DNA of 64,000 nucleotides. It comes from Rhizobiales bacterium PAR1 (lineage in GTDB: Bacteria > Pseudomonadota > Alphaproteobacteria > Rhizobiales > Beijerinckiaceae). The stretch lies in assembly GCA_002256205.1 (NCBI GenBank), contig NKIW01000008.1, positions 1-64,000 on the forward strand. The letters are read 5' to 3'. Within the stretch, counting starts at the first letter, position 1, and each line of letters begins with the position of its first letter. Shown here one piece after another: positions 29,430 to 39,648 of the stretch. Both the position numbers and the translations under genes were made by a program. The notes beneath the pieces were generated by a model. The model did no database searches. It saw only the letters and a program-made list of their open reading frames with translations, and was not told the DNA's origin.

Positions 29430-30995
29430 TCAATACCGTGCGCCTCGGGGATTTCGGTGCAGATATTCTTCCCGAAGCTGCCGCTTCAACAGCTTGCCCG
29501 TTGGTGATCGGGGAAATTCCTTGCGAAAATCGACCGTTCGCGGACATTTGATTGACGAGAGCCATTTTCGGCAGAAGGTGATGAGTTCGTTGGCAAGGGC
29601 TTCGTCGGGTTCCTGTCCGTCGACGAGTTGCACAACTGCCTTCACTTCCTCACCAAAGTCTTCGTTAGGAACGCCAATCACGGCCGCATCCAGTACGGCC
29701 TCGTGCTTCAGCAGCAGGTTTTCGACCTCCTGCGGGTAGATGTTCACGCCACCCGAAATGATGACGAAGGACTTGCGGTCGGTCAGGTAGAGATAGCCTT
29801 CTTCATCCAGCCGGCCGATATCGCCAAGACTGGTCCAGCCCCTCGCGTTTCGGCTCGAACGCGTCTTGGCGGGGTCATTGTGGTACTCGAACTGGTGGCC
29901 GTTCTCGAAGTAGACCTCGCCCTCGCTGCCGACGGGCACCTCAACGCCATTCTCGTCGCAGATATGGATGACGCCGAGCTTCGCGCGCCCGACCGAACCG
30001 ACATGCGTCAGCCATTCCCCGGTGTTCAGCGCCGTGAAGCCGTTATTCTCGGTGCCGGCGTAGTATTCGTGGATGATCGGCCCCCACCATTCAATCATTC
30101 GCTGCTTGACGTCCACGGGGCATGGCGCGGCGGCATGCACTGCCATGGTCATGGAGGCGAGCGAATAACGGTGACGCGTCGCCTCGGGGAGCTTCAGCAG
30201 GCGCACGAACATGGTCGGCACCCATTGGCTATGGGTGATCCGCTCGGATTCAATCAGGGCCAGCACGGTCTCCGCGTCAAACTTCGGCATGATCACAGCA
30301 GAACCGCCCGTGCGAATGGTGACCATCGTGTGCCGAAGCGGGGCCGCATGATAGAGCGGCGCAGGACAGAGGTAACGGGTTTCCGGGCCATAGCCGAACA
30401 GGCTCGAGAGCAGTTCAATCAACATGGACGGAGAGCCGGCAGGTTGGTCGGGCAAGGTCCATTTCACGCCCTTCGGGCGGCCGGTTGTGCCAGAAGAATA
30501 GAGCATATCGAGCCCCTGGGACTCGTCGGCGATCGGTGTGACGGGAGCGTCCTCCGCCAGCGCGCTGAAGCTCGGCAGCTCGGCGCTTCCTTGCCCCACC
30601 ACCAGAATGGGGCATTGCCGCCGGAGGTCATCGACAAACCCGATGATCCGATCGAGCAGGGTATCGGAAACCAGCACCAGCGCGGCGCCGCAATCCTCGA
30701 TGATGTGCCGGATCTCGTCATCGGCAAGATGCGTGCTGGCCGTGGTATAATAGAGGCCGGTACGGTCTGCCGCAAAGCAGATCTCGAGGAATTCGCGGCG
30801 GTTCTCCATCAGGATGACGATGTGGTCCCCCCTGCCAAGGCCATAGTGCCGGAAGAGATGGGCAGCCTGATTGGCGCGGCTCTCGAGCTGGGCGAAGGTC
30901 ACGGCCTCCCCGCTCGTGCTGATCCGGAAGGCGACATCATCCGGTCGCTCCAGCGCATGGCGGCGGGGATGGAAGGGCGGCAGATCAGCGGTCAT
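29430..30995 (-). CDS. AMP-dependent acyl-CoA synthetase/ligase
   Basis: YSSGTTGRPKGVKWTLP; EYYAGTENNGFTALN; GYLYLTDRKSFVIISGGVNIYPQEVE; FPRSPTGKLLKRQLR. Confidence 0.93.
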   Translation of the reverse strand: MTADLPPFHPRRHALERPDDVAFRISTSGEAVTFAQLESRANQAAHLFRHYGLGRGDHIVILMENRREFLEICFAADRTGLYYTTASTHLADDEIRHIIEDCGAALVLVSDTLLDRIIGFVDDLRRQCPILVVGQGSAELPSFSALAEDAPVTPIADESQGLDMLYSSGTTGRPKGVKWTLPDQPAGSPSMLIELLSSLFGYGPETRYLCPAPLYHAAPLRHTMVTIRTGGSAVIMPKFDAETVLALIESERITHSQWVPTMFVRLLKLPEATRHRYSLASMTMAVHAAAPCPVDVKQRMIEWWGPIIHEYYAGTENNGFTALNTGEWLTHVGSVGRAKLGVIHICDENGVEVPVGSEGEVYFENGHQFEYHNDPAKTRSSRNARGWTSLGDIGRLDEEGYLYLTDRKSFVIISGGVNIYPQEVENLLLKHEAVLDAAVIGVPNEDFGEEVKAVVQLVDGQEPDEALANELITFCRKWLSSIKCPRTVDFRKEFPRSPTGKLLKRQLREEYLHRNPRGARY

Positions 30996-32016
30996 GAGAC
31001 TCGAACCGGATGACGGTCTTGCCGATCATGGAAGGCTTGGCTGTCTCCTCGAGTGCGGCCTTGAGATCCTCGAAGGTGAATATCTTGCCGATGACCGGCC
31101 GGGTCTGATGCTTCGTCATGGCTCTCAGCATGGCTTCGAACCCGTCGCGATGACCGACCGTCACACCCTGCAGGCGGACCTGCCGCGTAACGATGGCACC
31201 GAGCGGCAGAGTTGGCGCCAGACCGGAAAGAACGCCGATCAGCGCGATGGTTCCCCCCGTGCGGATGCACTTGATCGATTGAGCGAGCGTCGCCTCACCA
31301 CCCAGTTCGATGATGGTGTCGAAGCCGCCTCGATCCGCCGCGATATCCCGCGCCGGGCGCGACCATTCCGGCACCGCCTGGTAATTGATCGTCGCATCGG
31401 CGCCGAGCGCCCGGACCTGTTCGAGCTTGGCATCGCTGGAGGAGATCACCGTGACATGGGCGCCATGCAGCTTGGCGAAGGCGAGCGCGAACAGCGCGAC
31501 GCCGCCTGTGCCCTGAATCAGCACATGGTCACCGGGCTTGGTCGCCGCATGGATGGAGATGGCGCTCCAGGCGGTCACGGCGGCGCAGGGCAGCGTGGCG
31601 GCCTCTTCATGGGTGAGATAGTCGGGAATCCGGACGATGCCTTCCTCCGGCAGGCAGACGCAATCGGCCATGACGCCATCAAGCGGTCCGCCTAGGGCGG
31701 TCGCAAAACGCTCCGCAGAAGGCTCCCCCGAAATCCAACCCTGAAAATAAGTCGGACAGACCCGATCACCGACCTTCACCCGCGTTACGCGTCCACCGAT
31801 GCCGATCACGGTGCCGACACCATCCGAAACCGGAATCAGCGGCAATTCCCCGGTGGCGCGGCCATAGCCGCGAAGGGGGACGATCAGATCGCGCGCATTC
31901 AGCGAGGCCGCATGCATGCGGATCAGGACCTCGCCGGCCTGTGGAGCCGGGACCGGTCGCTCGGCCAGAGTCAGATGGTCGAAGCTCCAGCCTCCCTCGA
32001 TCTGGAAAACGCGCAT
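30985..32016 (-). CDS. Zinc-type alcohol dehydrogenase / quinone oxidoreductase (MDR superfamily)
   Basis: MRVFQIEGGWSFDHLTLAERPVPAPQAGEVLIRMHAASLNARD; VLIQGTGGVALFALAFAKLHGA. Confidence 0.9.
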   Translation of the reverse strand: MRVFQIEGGWSFDHLTLAERPVPAPQAGEVLIRMHAASLNARDLIVPLRGYGRATGELPLIPVSDGVGTVIGIGGRVTRVKVGDRVCPTYFQGWISGEPSAERFATALGGPLDGVMADCVCLPEEGIVRIPDYLTHEEAATLPCAAVTAWSAISIHAATKPGDHVLIQGTGGVALFALAFAKLHGAHVTVISSSDAKLEQVRALGADATINYQAVPEWSRPARDIAADRGGFDTIIELGGEATLAQSIKCIRTGGTIALIGVLSGLAPTLPLGAIVTRQVRLQGVTVGHRDGFEAMLRAMTKHQTRPVIGKIFTFEDLKAALEETAKPSMIGKTVIRFESHDR

Positions 32017-32035
32017 ACGCCGGTTCCTTCCCGCT

Positions 32036-33175
32036 TTACAATTGGATTGGTGTCGGATCCCAGCACCCGAGCCGGCCAAGCAGCATGGCGGTGCTGCCGT
32101 CGGTCAGGGCGGCGAGCTGGGCTGAACCGATGTGGCGCGCAAAGAGGTAGATTTCGCGCAAGCCTTCCGCGCCCATCGCATGCAGGAGCATTGGCAATTC
32201 GCGCTGTGCCAAGGTCACCGCATTCACTTTCGCGGCGGCGGCGAGGTGCTGGACGTTCTCCCCGGCATCAATGGCGGTCAGGGCGGCTTCCACCAGAGAC
32301 CAGGCTGCGGCAAGCGCTGTGGCGCATTCGGCAAGCTTCTCGCGCCAGTTGGCATGGTGGCTCAATGGTTTGCCGAAGGTCTGTCGCGTGTCGCCATAGG
32401 ACTGGGCGATCCGCAAAGCCGCCGAGACCATCGCACAGTTCATCGCGGCGACATAAATCCGGGCGCCGTTGATTTCCTCGAGAATGGCCTTGAAGGCCGT
32501 ACCTGCCGGCAGAAGAAGGCGTTCGTCCGGCACGAAGCACCGATTCAGCCGGAACCCGCCGGTGCCGATGCTCACCTGCGAGATCGCGGAATCAACCGCA
32601 TGCTGGGTGCACGCCGGGTCCGTCAGATCCACGAGAAAAGCCGCAATGCCGGAAGCCTGGCCGGGCTCGGCGCATTGCGCATAGACGATGGTGTGGCGGG
32701 CATGCCGGGCATTGACGATCCAGGTCTTTTCGCCCTCGATAACCCAGCCGCCGGGCGCCTTTTCAGCCCGGCATTGCATGGCCCCAGCATCCGAGCCGGC
32801 ACCGGGTTCCGTCAGCGCGGTACACGCGCTGGCCCTGCCGGTCAGAAGATCGGGCAGCAGCATGCGGGCAAGTTGAGCCGGGGCAGAGATGGCAACGCGC
32901 TTGGCCACATTGTGCGTGTTGACCAGCGCCATCGCGAAGCCAAAATCCACGGCGGCGAGGATCGCGCAAGCATTGACCTTGGTCCGGAACCCGAAACCAA
33001 GCCCGCCAAACGCGACGGGCACCTCGATCCGCGTCAACCCGATCCCGGCCGCGCTCGTGAAGATGGCTGGATCCACCCTCTTTCCCTGCGCCCAGGCCGG
33101 AGCCTCGCGCGCAACGACGTCCCGCGCGAAGGCTCGGACCTCGGCGAGGAACCGTTCAGCAGCCTCATCCACCAT
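32036..33175 (-). CDS. Acyl-CoA dehydrogenase
   Basis: ALTEPGAGSDAGAMQCRAEK, GYxDTRQTFGKPLSHH-like segment (SYGDTRQTFGKPLSHHANWREKLAECAT). Confidence 0.92.
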   Translation of the reverse strand: MVDEAAERFLAEVRAFARDVVAREAPAWAQGKRVDPAIFTSAAGIGLTRIEVPVAFGGLGFGFRTKVNACAILAAVDFGFAMALVNTHNVAKRVAISAPAQLARMLLPDLLTGRASACTALTEPGAGSDAGAMQCRAEKAPGGWVIEGEKTWIVNARHARHTIVYAQCAEPGQASGIAAFLVDLTDPACTQHAVDSAISQVSIGTGGFRLNRCFVPDERLLLPAGTAFKAILEEINGARIYVAAMNCAMVSAALRIAQSYGDTRQTFGKPLSHHANWREKLAECATALAAAWSLVEAALTAIDAGENVQHLAAAAKVNAVTLAQRELPMLLHAMGAEGLREIYLFARHIGSAQLAALTDGSTAMLLGRLGCWDPTPIQL

Positions 33176-34112
33176 GCTGACCTCCCCGACCAGTCATCCG
33201 GGCGAAGCCGCTCCTCGCTATTCCGACGATGCCGATCGGCATGAAGATCGTCGCGAGAACAAGGATCAACCCGTAAAGGATCAGCCGGAAACTGTCGGCA
33301 AAGCGCAGCAATTCTGGCAGAAAGACCACGAGGAAGGCTCCGATGGCCGGACCGGCAATCGTTCCCGCCCCTCCGAGGATTACTGCGAGGATGGCGTCGA
33401 GCGATTGGGCGACACCAAATATCTCGGGATTGATGAAACCCTGGAAATGCGCGTAAAGGGCGCCACCCAGCCCGGCATACATGGCGGAAACAACGAAGGC
33501 GAAGAGCTTGTATTTCCAGGCCGCAATTCCGACGGCCGCCACCAGATCCTCGTTCTGGCGGATGGCCAGCAGGATCTCGCCAACCCGCGAGCGGGCGATC
33601 AGGGCAGCCAGCAGCGTTAGTGCGCTCGCCAGCACAAGCGCGAGATAATAAAAGGCCTCGCGGCTCCCGCCCCAAGGTTTCGGGATGTTGGAAATTCCGG
33701 CCTCGCCCTTGGTCAATTCGGAATAATGCACCAGCACGATCACGATGATCAGGTTGAAGGCGAGCGTGACAATCGCGAAGTAATGGCCCTTGACGCGCAG
33801 GCTCGGATAGCCGGTCAGGAGGGCGAATAGCGCCGTGATCACGGGTGCCATGGCGACGGTGGCCCAGAGCGGCCACTGGAGGTTCAGGCTGAGCAGCGCC
33901 GAGCCATAGGCGCCGATCCCCATGAAGCCGGCCTGCACGATCGACACATAGCCGGTGAAGCCCTGAATGAGGTTCTGGCCCTGCGCGACGATAACCCAGA
34001 TCAGCGCGAGAATGCTGAGATGGAGATAGTATTTCACTGGCAGCAATTCCGGCAGCATGGCCAGTACAATCAGGGCCAGCAGCCAAGGGAGGAAGGACAG
34101 GCTCCGCTTCAT
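33165..34112 (-). CDS. livM: Branched-chain amino acid-type ABC permease LivM
   Basis: GQNLIQGFTGYVSIVQAGFMGIGAYGSALL; AVILGGAGTIAGPAIGAFLV. Confidence 0.93.
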   Translation of the reverse strand: MKRSLSFLPWLLALIVLAMLPELLPVKYYLHLSILALIWVIVAQGQNLIQGFTGYVSIVQAGFMGIGAYGSALLSLNLQWPLWATVAMAPVITALFALLTGYPSLRVKGHYFAIVTLAFNLIIVIVLVHYSELTKGEAGISNIPKPWGGSREAFYYLALVLASALTLLAALIARSRVGEILLAIRQNEDLVAAVGIAAWKYKLFAFVVSAMYAGLGGALYAHFQGFINPEIFGVAQSLDAILAVILGGAGTIAGPAIGAFLVVFLPELLRFADSFRLILYGLILVLATIFMPIGIVGIARSGFARMTGRGGQHGG

Positions 34113-34972
34113 GGCGCGCGCCCCAGCAGGCCCTGCGGGCGGATGAGCAGAACGATGATCATCACGACGAAGGCGATCACATCCTTGTAGCCCGAGGAGA
34201 TGAAGCCGGCGGCGATGGATTCGGTAATTCCAAGCACGGTTCCGCCCAGAATCGCCCCCGGAAAGGAGCCGAGCCCACCAAGGATCAGTACGGCAAAGCC
34301 CTTGACCACCAGCCCTTCCCCGATGCCCGGGGCGATGGCGAAGAGTGCCCCCACCATGATGCCAGCCGCGACGCCGAGTGCCGTCGACATGCCGAACACG
34401 ATCAACGGGATGGTCTTGACATTCACGCCCATCAGGATCGCCGCATCACGGTTCTCGGCAACAGCGCGGATTGCCTGTCCGGTCTTGGTCCGCTCGACAA
34501 AGATCATCATCGCCACAACCAGCAGAATGGCCGCGATGATCACGTAGAGCCGCAACTCCGGAACCGTGATCCCACCCAGCCGGAAGACGCGGTTCAACCC
34601 GGTGGGAATGACGACCTGCTCATGGCCAAACAGTTGGAGATTGATGCCCTCGACCATCATGGTGAGGCCGAGGGCAACAATGAAGGCGTTGATGTGGTTG
34701 GCATGGCGCACCGGGCGATAGGCGAGCATCTCGACCAGAACGCCCAGCAGGAAGCCGGCAGCGAGCGCCGCCGGAATGGCCGCCAGCAACGGCAACCCCT
34801 GCGCAGTCACCAGAAAATAGGTGAGATAGCCACCGGACATCGAGACCGAGCCATGGGCAAAATGCGCGATCCCGAGGATGCCGAAGACGGTGGTCAGGCC
34901 GAGCGCGATCAGCACATAGACGCCGCCGATCGCGAGACCATTGATCGTCTGCTGGAGGATTTCGATCAGCAT
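34109..34972 (-). CDS. livH: Branched-chain amino acid-type ABC permease LivH
   Basis: INGLAIGGVYVLIALGLTTVFGILGIAHFAHGSVSMSGGYL. Confidence 0.93.
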   Translation of the reverse strand: MLIEILQQTINGLAIGGVYVLIALGLTTVFGILGIAHFAHGSVSMSGGYLTYFLVTAQGLPLLAAIPAALAAGFLLGVLVEMLAYRPVRHANHINAFIVALGLTMMVEGINLQLFGHEQVVIPTGLNRVFRLGGITVPELRLYVIIAAILLVVAMMIFVERTKTGQAIRAVAENRDAAILMGVNVKTIPLIVFGMSTALGVAAGIMVGALFAIAPGIGEGLVVKGFAVLILGGLGSFPGAILGGTVLGITESIAAGFISSGYKDVIAFVVMIIVLLIRPQGLLGRAP

Positions 34973-34988
34973 CGGCCTGCCCGATCCG

Positions 34989-36221
34989 TCAGTTCAAGGT
35001 GCTCAGGAACTGCGAATAGGCCTTCGAATCCGACGGCAGATCCTCGACGAAAACCCATTTGCCCTTCTGCCACTGGAAGGCACCGTTGGAGGTGTAGGCC
35101 TGCCCGTTGGAGTCAAACATCTTTCCGTCGACAGGCTGATACTGCATGACCACCTGCGGCGGCACCGGGATCGTCCGCAGGGCCTTGGCAACGGCTTCCG
35201 TGTTGTCCACGGTTCCTGCCGCCTCTACTGCGGCCTTCAGCGCGTAAAGCTGGTCATAGGCATAGGGCGAACTTGGCGAAGGCGAGGCATTGAAAATCTT
35301 GGTGTAGTTCGCGTGGTAGGCCACACCGTTCTTGCTGGCGGAGAGCAGCGTCAGCTCGGTAGGCCGAAGATCCCAGACCCCTTCCATCTGCTCGGACGTC
35401 GTGACGCGCAGGAATTGTTCCTCGCTGCCGCTGGTGAAGCCGTAGCGCGGAATGTTCATGCCCAGTTCGACCGCCTGCCGGTAAACGAAGGCGGCAGGCT
35501 CGACATAGCCGACGACGAGAATGGCGTCGGGGTTGAGCCCGCGGATCTTCGTCAACTGCGGGCTCATATCGCGATCCTTCAGCGAGAAGATTTCGCGGGC
35601 GATGATCTCGCCGCCGGCCTTCTTCAGCTCGCGCTCGACGGAATCGACATATTGCGCATAGAAGCCGACATCCAGCGCCCCGAGCACCGCGATGCGCTTC
35701 TGCCCCTTGCGCGCGATGAAGGTGCCGGCTGCCTGGCCGGAGTAATCCGCCGGCGGGCGCGTGCGAACAAGATTGGGGATTTTCGCGGTGGTGATGGAAC
35801 GTTCGGCTGCATTGCCGACCAGCATCACCGCCTTCTCGTTGCGGATGAAGGACGCGACGGCACTGGTCGAGCCTGAGCAACAGAAGCCGAGGATATACTT
35901 CACGCCATCCCGGTCGATCAGCTTGCGCACCGCATTGGTCGCTTCCGTCGGGTTGGCCTTGTCGTCATAGGCGATGACATCGATCTTGTAGACATCGGGG
36001 CCGACCTTGATGCCACCGGCGACGTTGATCTCGTCGGCCGCCATCTTGACGGCATTGGCCTGCGGCAGGCCGTAGACCGCACCGCCGCCCGTGAGGGCAT
36101 CGGCAACCCCGACAGTCAATTTCTTTTCCGCCGCGAGCGAAGCCCCGCAGACAAGACTCATCGCCAGAGCGGCGCAGGCACGCGTAAAGGTATGGTTGGG
36201 CATGAACTTGTAATTGGGCAT
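34989..36221 (-). CDS. Leu/Ile/Val-binding-family ABC substrate-binding protein
   Basis: KLTVGVADALTGGGAVYGLPQANAVKMAADEINVAGGIKVG with signal peptide. Confidence 0.93.
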   Translation of the reverse strand: MPNYKFMPNHTFTRACAALAMSLVCGASLAAEKKLTVGVADALTGGGAVYGLPQANAVKMAADEINVAGGIKVGPDVYKIDVIAYDDKANPTEATNAVRKLIDRDGVKYILGFCCSGSTSAVASFIRNEKAVMLVGNAAERSITTAKIPNLVRTRPPADYSGQAAGTFIARKGQKRIAVLGALDVGFYAQYVDSVERELKKAGGEIIAREIFSLKDRDMSPQLTKIRGLNPDAILVVGYVEPAAFVYRQAVELGMNIPRYGFTSGSEEQFLRVTTSEQMEGVWDLRPTELTLLSASKNGVAYHANYTKIFNASPSPSSPYAYDQLYALKAAVEAAGTVDNTEAVAKALRTIPVPPQVVMQYQPVDGKMFDSNGQAYTSNGAFQWQKGKWVFVEDLPSDSKAYSQFLSTLN

Positions 36222-36248
36222 GGCTTCCTCCGTTTTGTTTATTGTCGG

Positions 36249-36950
36249 TCAGTGACCGAGATAGGCACGCATCACGTCCGGGTGGTTCTTGAGGTCTTTG
36301 GCGGCACCTTCCATCACGATCCGCCCGGCTTCGAAAAGGTAGGCCCGATCGGCCAGATTGAGGGCCATCATGGAATTTTGCTCGACCAGCAGGATCGTCA
36401 TGCCCATGGCCTTGATGTGGGCGAGCGTCTCGAACACGCTGGCGACGATCTTCGGGGCAAGGCCGAGGGATGGCTCATCGAAAAGGCAGATCCGCGGTCG
36501 GGCCATCAGTGCCCGCGCGATCGCCAGCATTTCCTGCTCGCCGCCGGAGAGTTTACCGGCTGCCTGGGACTGGCGCTCCCGCAGGATGGGGAACATGTCC
36601 ATCATGCGCGAGAGATCGGCCTCCTGCTCGGAATCGTTCCGGGTGTAGGCCCCCATCCTAAGGTTCTGGATCACGCTCATCTGCGGGAAGACCTGCCGAC
36701 CCTCGGGGCACATCGTAATCCCGGCCCGGACAATGGCATGGCCGCTCGCCCGAGTGATGTCGCGCTCCTCGAACCCGATCGAGCCGCCCGATGCCGGAAC
36801 GAGGCCGCAGATGGCCTTGAGGGTCGAGGATTTTCCCGCGCCATTCGCGCCGATCAGCGCGACGCACTCGCCGGCGGCGACATCGAGACTGACCCCATGG
36901 ACCACCTCGATCCCGCCATAACTTACCCGGAGATCACGAACTGCTAGCAT
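36249..36950 (-). CDS. livF: ABC ATP-binding protein LivF
   Basis: MLAVRDLRVSYGGIEVVHGVSLDV; GANGAGKSS; LSGGEQEMLAIARALMARP. Confidence 0.94.
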   Translation of the reverse strand: MLAVRDLRVSYGGIEVVHGVSLDVAAGECVALIGANGAGKSSTLKAICGLVPASGGSIGFEERDITRASGHAIVRAGITMCPEGRQVFPQMSVIQNLRMGAYTRNDSEQEADLSRMMDMFPILRERQSQAAGKLSGGEQEMLAIARALMARPRICLFDEPSLGLAPKIVASVFETLAHIKAMGMTILLVEQNSMMALNLADRAYLFEAGRIVMEGAAKDLKNHPDVMRAYLGH

Positions 36951-36951
36951 G

Positions 36952-37719
36952 TCAGGCCGCCTCGCCGAGATAGGCATCAATGACGGCCGGGTTCGCACGG
37001 ATCTCGGCCGGGCTTCCCTCGGCGATCTTGGCTCCGAAATTCAGCACCACAATCCGGTCGCACAGGGCCATGATCAGCGCCATATGATGCTCGATGATCA
37101 CGACCGCGATACCCCGGTGGCGGATGCTGCGGATCAGCTCGGCCAGCTCCTGCCGCTCGTGTTCGACCAGCCCGGCAGCCGGTTCATCAACGAGCAGGAT
37201 ACGCGGACGGGCCGCAAGGGCCGTGGCGATCATCAGGAAGCGCTGCTGGCCGGAGGAAAGGCTGCCGACCGGGCGTTCGGCCACCTGATCCAACGCGCAG
37301 AGGCGGAGTACATCATCAACGTGCCGGTTGATATCCGCTTGTTCGCGAGTCCAGCGGCCAAACGGCAGGATCGAAGCAAAGGGATTGATGTCCCGGATCG
37401 TGTGGCAGCCCATCGCGACATGCTGCCGGACCGTGAATTCAGGAAAGACCCTCGCGGTCTGGAAGGTGCGGTTGAGGCCCAGGGCTACGCGCCTCGCTTC
37501 CGGCAATCGCTCGATGGCCTGACCGCCAAGCAGGATCGCACCGGATGTCGGCGGAAACACGCCCGCCAGCACATTGACCGTGGTGGATTTGCCCGACCCG
37601 TTCGGCCCGATCAGCCCGAGGATTTCGCCAGCGGCTACCGTGAACGTCAGATCCCTCACAGCCTTGACGCCACCAAAACTCTTGGAGAGCGAATCCACGC
37701 GAAGGATCGTGTCGGCCAT
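36952..37719 (-). CDS. livG: ABC ATP-binding protein LivG
   Basis: LRVDSLSKSFGGVKAVRDLTF; GPNGSGKSTTVNVLAGVFPPTSGAILLGGQAI; LLVDEPAAGL. Confidence 0.94.
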   Translation of the reverse strand: MADTILRVDSLSKSFGGVKAVRDLTFTVAAGEILGLIGPNGSGKSTTVNVLAGVFPPTSGAILLGGQAIERLPEARRVALGLNRTFQTARVFPEFTVRQHVAMGCHTIRDINPFASILPFGRWTREQADINRHVDDVLRLCALDQVAERPVGSLSSGQQRFLMIATALAARPRILLVDEPAAGLVEHERQELAELIRSIRHRGIAVVIIEHHMALIMALCDRIVVLNFGAKIAEGSPAEIRANPAVIDAYLGEAA

Positions 37720-37725
37720 GATGCG

Positions 37726-37753
37726 CTTCCGTCTGAGGCGATGCAGACAGAAG
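37726..37753. promoter_or_regulatory. Inverted repeat immediately 5' of livG
   Basis: CTTCCGTCTG-N8-CAGACAGAAG (9/10 paired arms). Confidence 0.5.
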
Positions 37754-37856
37754 TCTATGCGGAGGCCATACGTAAGGGGTATCGCAAAGTTTTGCGCTAG
37801 ATATTCAATTTTTCGATGATAGGCTGAGGATCAATCAGAAGCCTCCAAGGCCCCGC

Positions 37857-38747
37857 ATGGTCCGCATCCGGAATATCAACTCCATTTATGTCTTTGATAG
37901 CGTTGCCCGATTTGGCAGCGTGACAAAGGCGGCGCATTATTCCGGCAGCACGCAAAGCTCGGTCAGCTACCATATCAAGAAACTTGAAGCCGATCTGGGC
38001 GTCGTTCTCTTCCGGCGCACGGCCCACGGGCTTGAACTGACCGAAGAGGGCACGCGGCTGGCCAGCCATGGCGATGCCGGTCTCCGCCAGATCGGCAAGG
38101 GGATAGAGCAGGTCGCCCAGCGCCATTCGGTGGTCAGGGTCGCCCTCGTGCCGATGTTCGCCAGCCGTCTGGTTTCGGCGCATATCAGCCGGCTCCAGCA
38201 ATCCTGCCCCGATGTTGAGGTCGTGCTGCTCAACCATAACAATTCCTTTGTGGATTTTCCGGATCCGCGCAGCTTCGCTGATTTCGGCATCCAGTGGGGC
38301 CGGGGTGGTTGGTCGAGGTTCAATGCCGTCAAGCTGTGGAACGAGCGGCTGGTGGCGGTCTGCAGCCCTGATTACATGGCGCGACTTGCCATCGCGCAGC
38401 CCGCCGATGTTCAGCGCTGCACCCTGCTTCATGTCGATGACAAGCGGATGTGGACGGAATGGACGGAGCGATGTGGGACCACATTGCGAGCCGAGCAGCC
38501 GAGCATGATGCTGGAGGATCGCCATTTTCAGCTCAGCGCGACAATCAACGGCCTCGGGATATCACTTTTTGCGGAATGGCTGGTCAAGGCTGAACTGGCA
38601 TCCGGTGTTCTGGTCAATCCTTTCGGCCAATCCTATCCGACGAGCTTCAGTTACTACCTCGTCACGCCCAAGGGGCCGCCGCTGGCGTCAAGCGCGAAAC
38701 GCGTGAGGGACTGGTTTCTCAAGCTGGCAGGAGAGTTCTCGCGATAG
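37857..38747 (+). CDS. LysR-family transcriptional regulator (divergent from liv/acyl-CoA operon)
   Basis: VRIRNINSIYVFDSVARFGSVTKAAHYSGSTQSSVSYHIKKLEADLGVVLFRRTAHGLELTEEG. Confidence 0.92.
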   Translation: MVRIRNINSIYVFDSVARFGSVTKAAHYSGSTQSSVSYHIKKLEADLGVVLFRRTAHGLELTEEGTRLASHGDAGLRQIGKGIEQVAQRHSVVRVALVPMFASRLVSAHISRLQQSCPDVEVVLLNHNNSFVDFPDPRSFADFGIQWGRGGWSRFNAVKLWNERLVAVCSPDYMARLAIAQPADVQRCTLLHVDDKRMWTEWTERCGTTLRAEQPSMMLEDRHFQLSATINGLGISLFAEWLVKAELASGVLVNPFGQSYPTSFSYYLVTPKGPPLASSAKRVRDWFLKLAGEFSR

Positions 38748-38942
38748 CCAATCGTGACGTCCCATTTGTCATTCACCTGACGCTATGCGAACCCGCTTGC
38801 AGCATAAATCTGGTCTTTTCTGCCTCTCGCGGTGCTTTATCTCTATAGGTGGGATGAATTTTGATCTGCTCCCGCCAAACTGGACCGTTTTTGGTTAGAG
38901 TTTTCCGTGTCATTTTCCCTTGGCTGGGAGGAGCGGAAGACG

Positions 38943-39209
38943 ATGAAGGCAAGCAAGTTTTCGGACGCGCAGAAGGCGTTCATTCTGAAGCAAGGTGCTG
39001 ACGGCGTGCCCGTAGTGGATATTTGCCGGAAGGCGGGTATCAGCCAGGCAACCTATTTCAACTGGAAGAAGAAGGACGATGGCCTGCTGCCAACCGAGAT
39101 GCGACGGTTGAAGCTGCTCGAGGATGAAAACACCAAGTTGCGAAAGCTGGTCGCAGACCTCTCCCTCGACAAGGAGATGCTCCAGGATGTCATCCGCCGA
39201 AAACTTTAA
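38943..39209 (+). CDS. IS3-family transposase OrfA
   Basis: MKASKFSDAQKAFILKQGADGVPVVDICRKAGISQATYFNWKKKDDGLLPTEMRRLKLLEDENTKLRKLVADLSLDKEMLQDVIRRKL. Confidence 0.95.
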   Translation: MKASKFSDAQKAFILKQGADGVPVVDICRKAGISQATYFNWKKKDDGLLPTEMRRLKLLEDENTKLRKLVADLSLDKEMLQDVIRRKL

Positions 39210-39433
39210 GGCCCTCCTCTCGGTCATGCCTTGCATGACCTGCCGGGCAAAGGCTCGACAGCGCAAGCTTGTCGACGCGATTTCTCGTGGAATGGAACGT
39301 GTCGATCCGCAGGGCCTGTGAAGCTCTTGAGGTCGGACGGTCAACCTACCACTATCGATCACGTCGCCCTGATCAGGCCGGCATCGAATCCCGGATCAAG
39401 GATATCTGCTCGACCCGCGTGCGATACGGCTAT

Positions 39434-39472
39434 CCCTTGGCCGACAGGTGATTGCTCGCAATCACCGATAGG
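39434..39472. repeat. 39-bp palindromic mini-element inserted in orfB (copy A)
   Basis: CCCTTGGCCGACAGGTGATTGCTCGCAATCACCGATAGG between RVRYGY and RRVHVVL codons; in-frame TGA. Confidence 0.75.
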
Positions 39473-39648
39473 CGGCGCGTGCATGTCGTTCTGCAACGTG
39501 AGGGTTGGGTCATCAATCAGAAGAAGGTTCGAAGGATTTACAATGAGTTGGGCCTTCAACTACGGAACAAGACGCCCAAGCGTCGTGTCAGGGCGAAGCT
39601 TCGCGATGATCGTGCCCCAGCAACCCGACCGAACGAAGTCTGGGCCAT

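Noticed and set aside
29628-31013. 461-aa plus-strand ORF
   Set aside because: Antisense shadow of the AMP-ligase gene; low-complexity composition.
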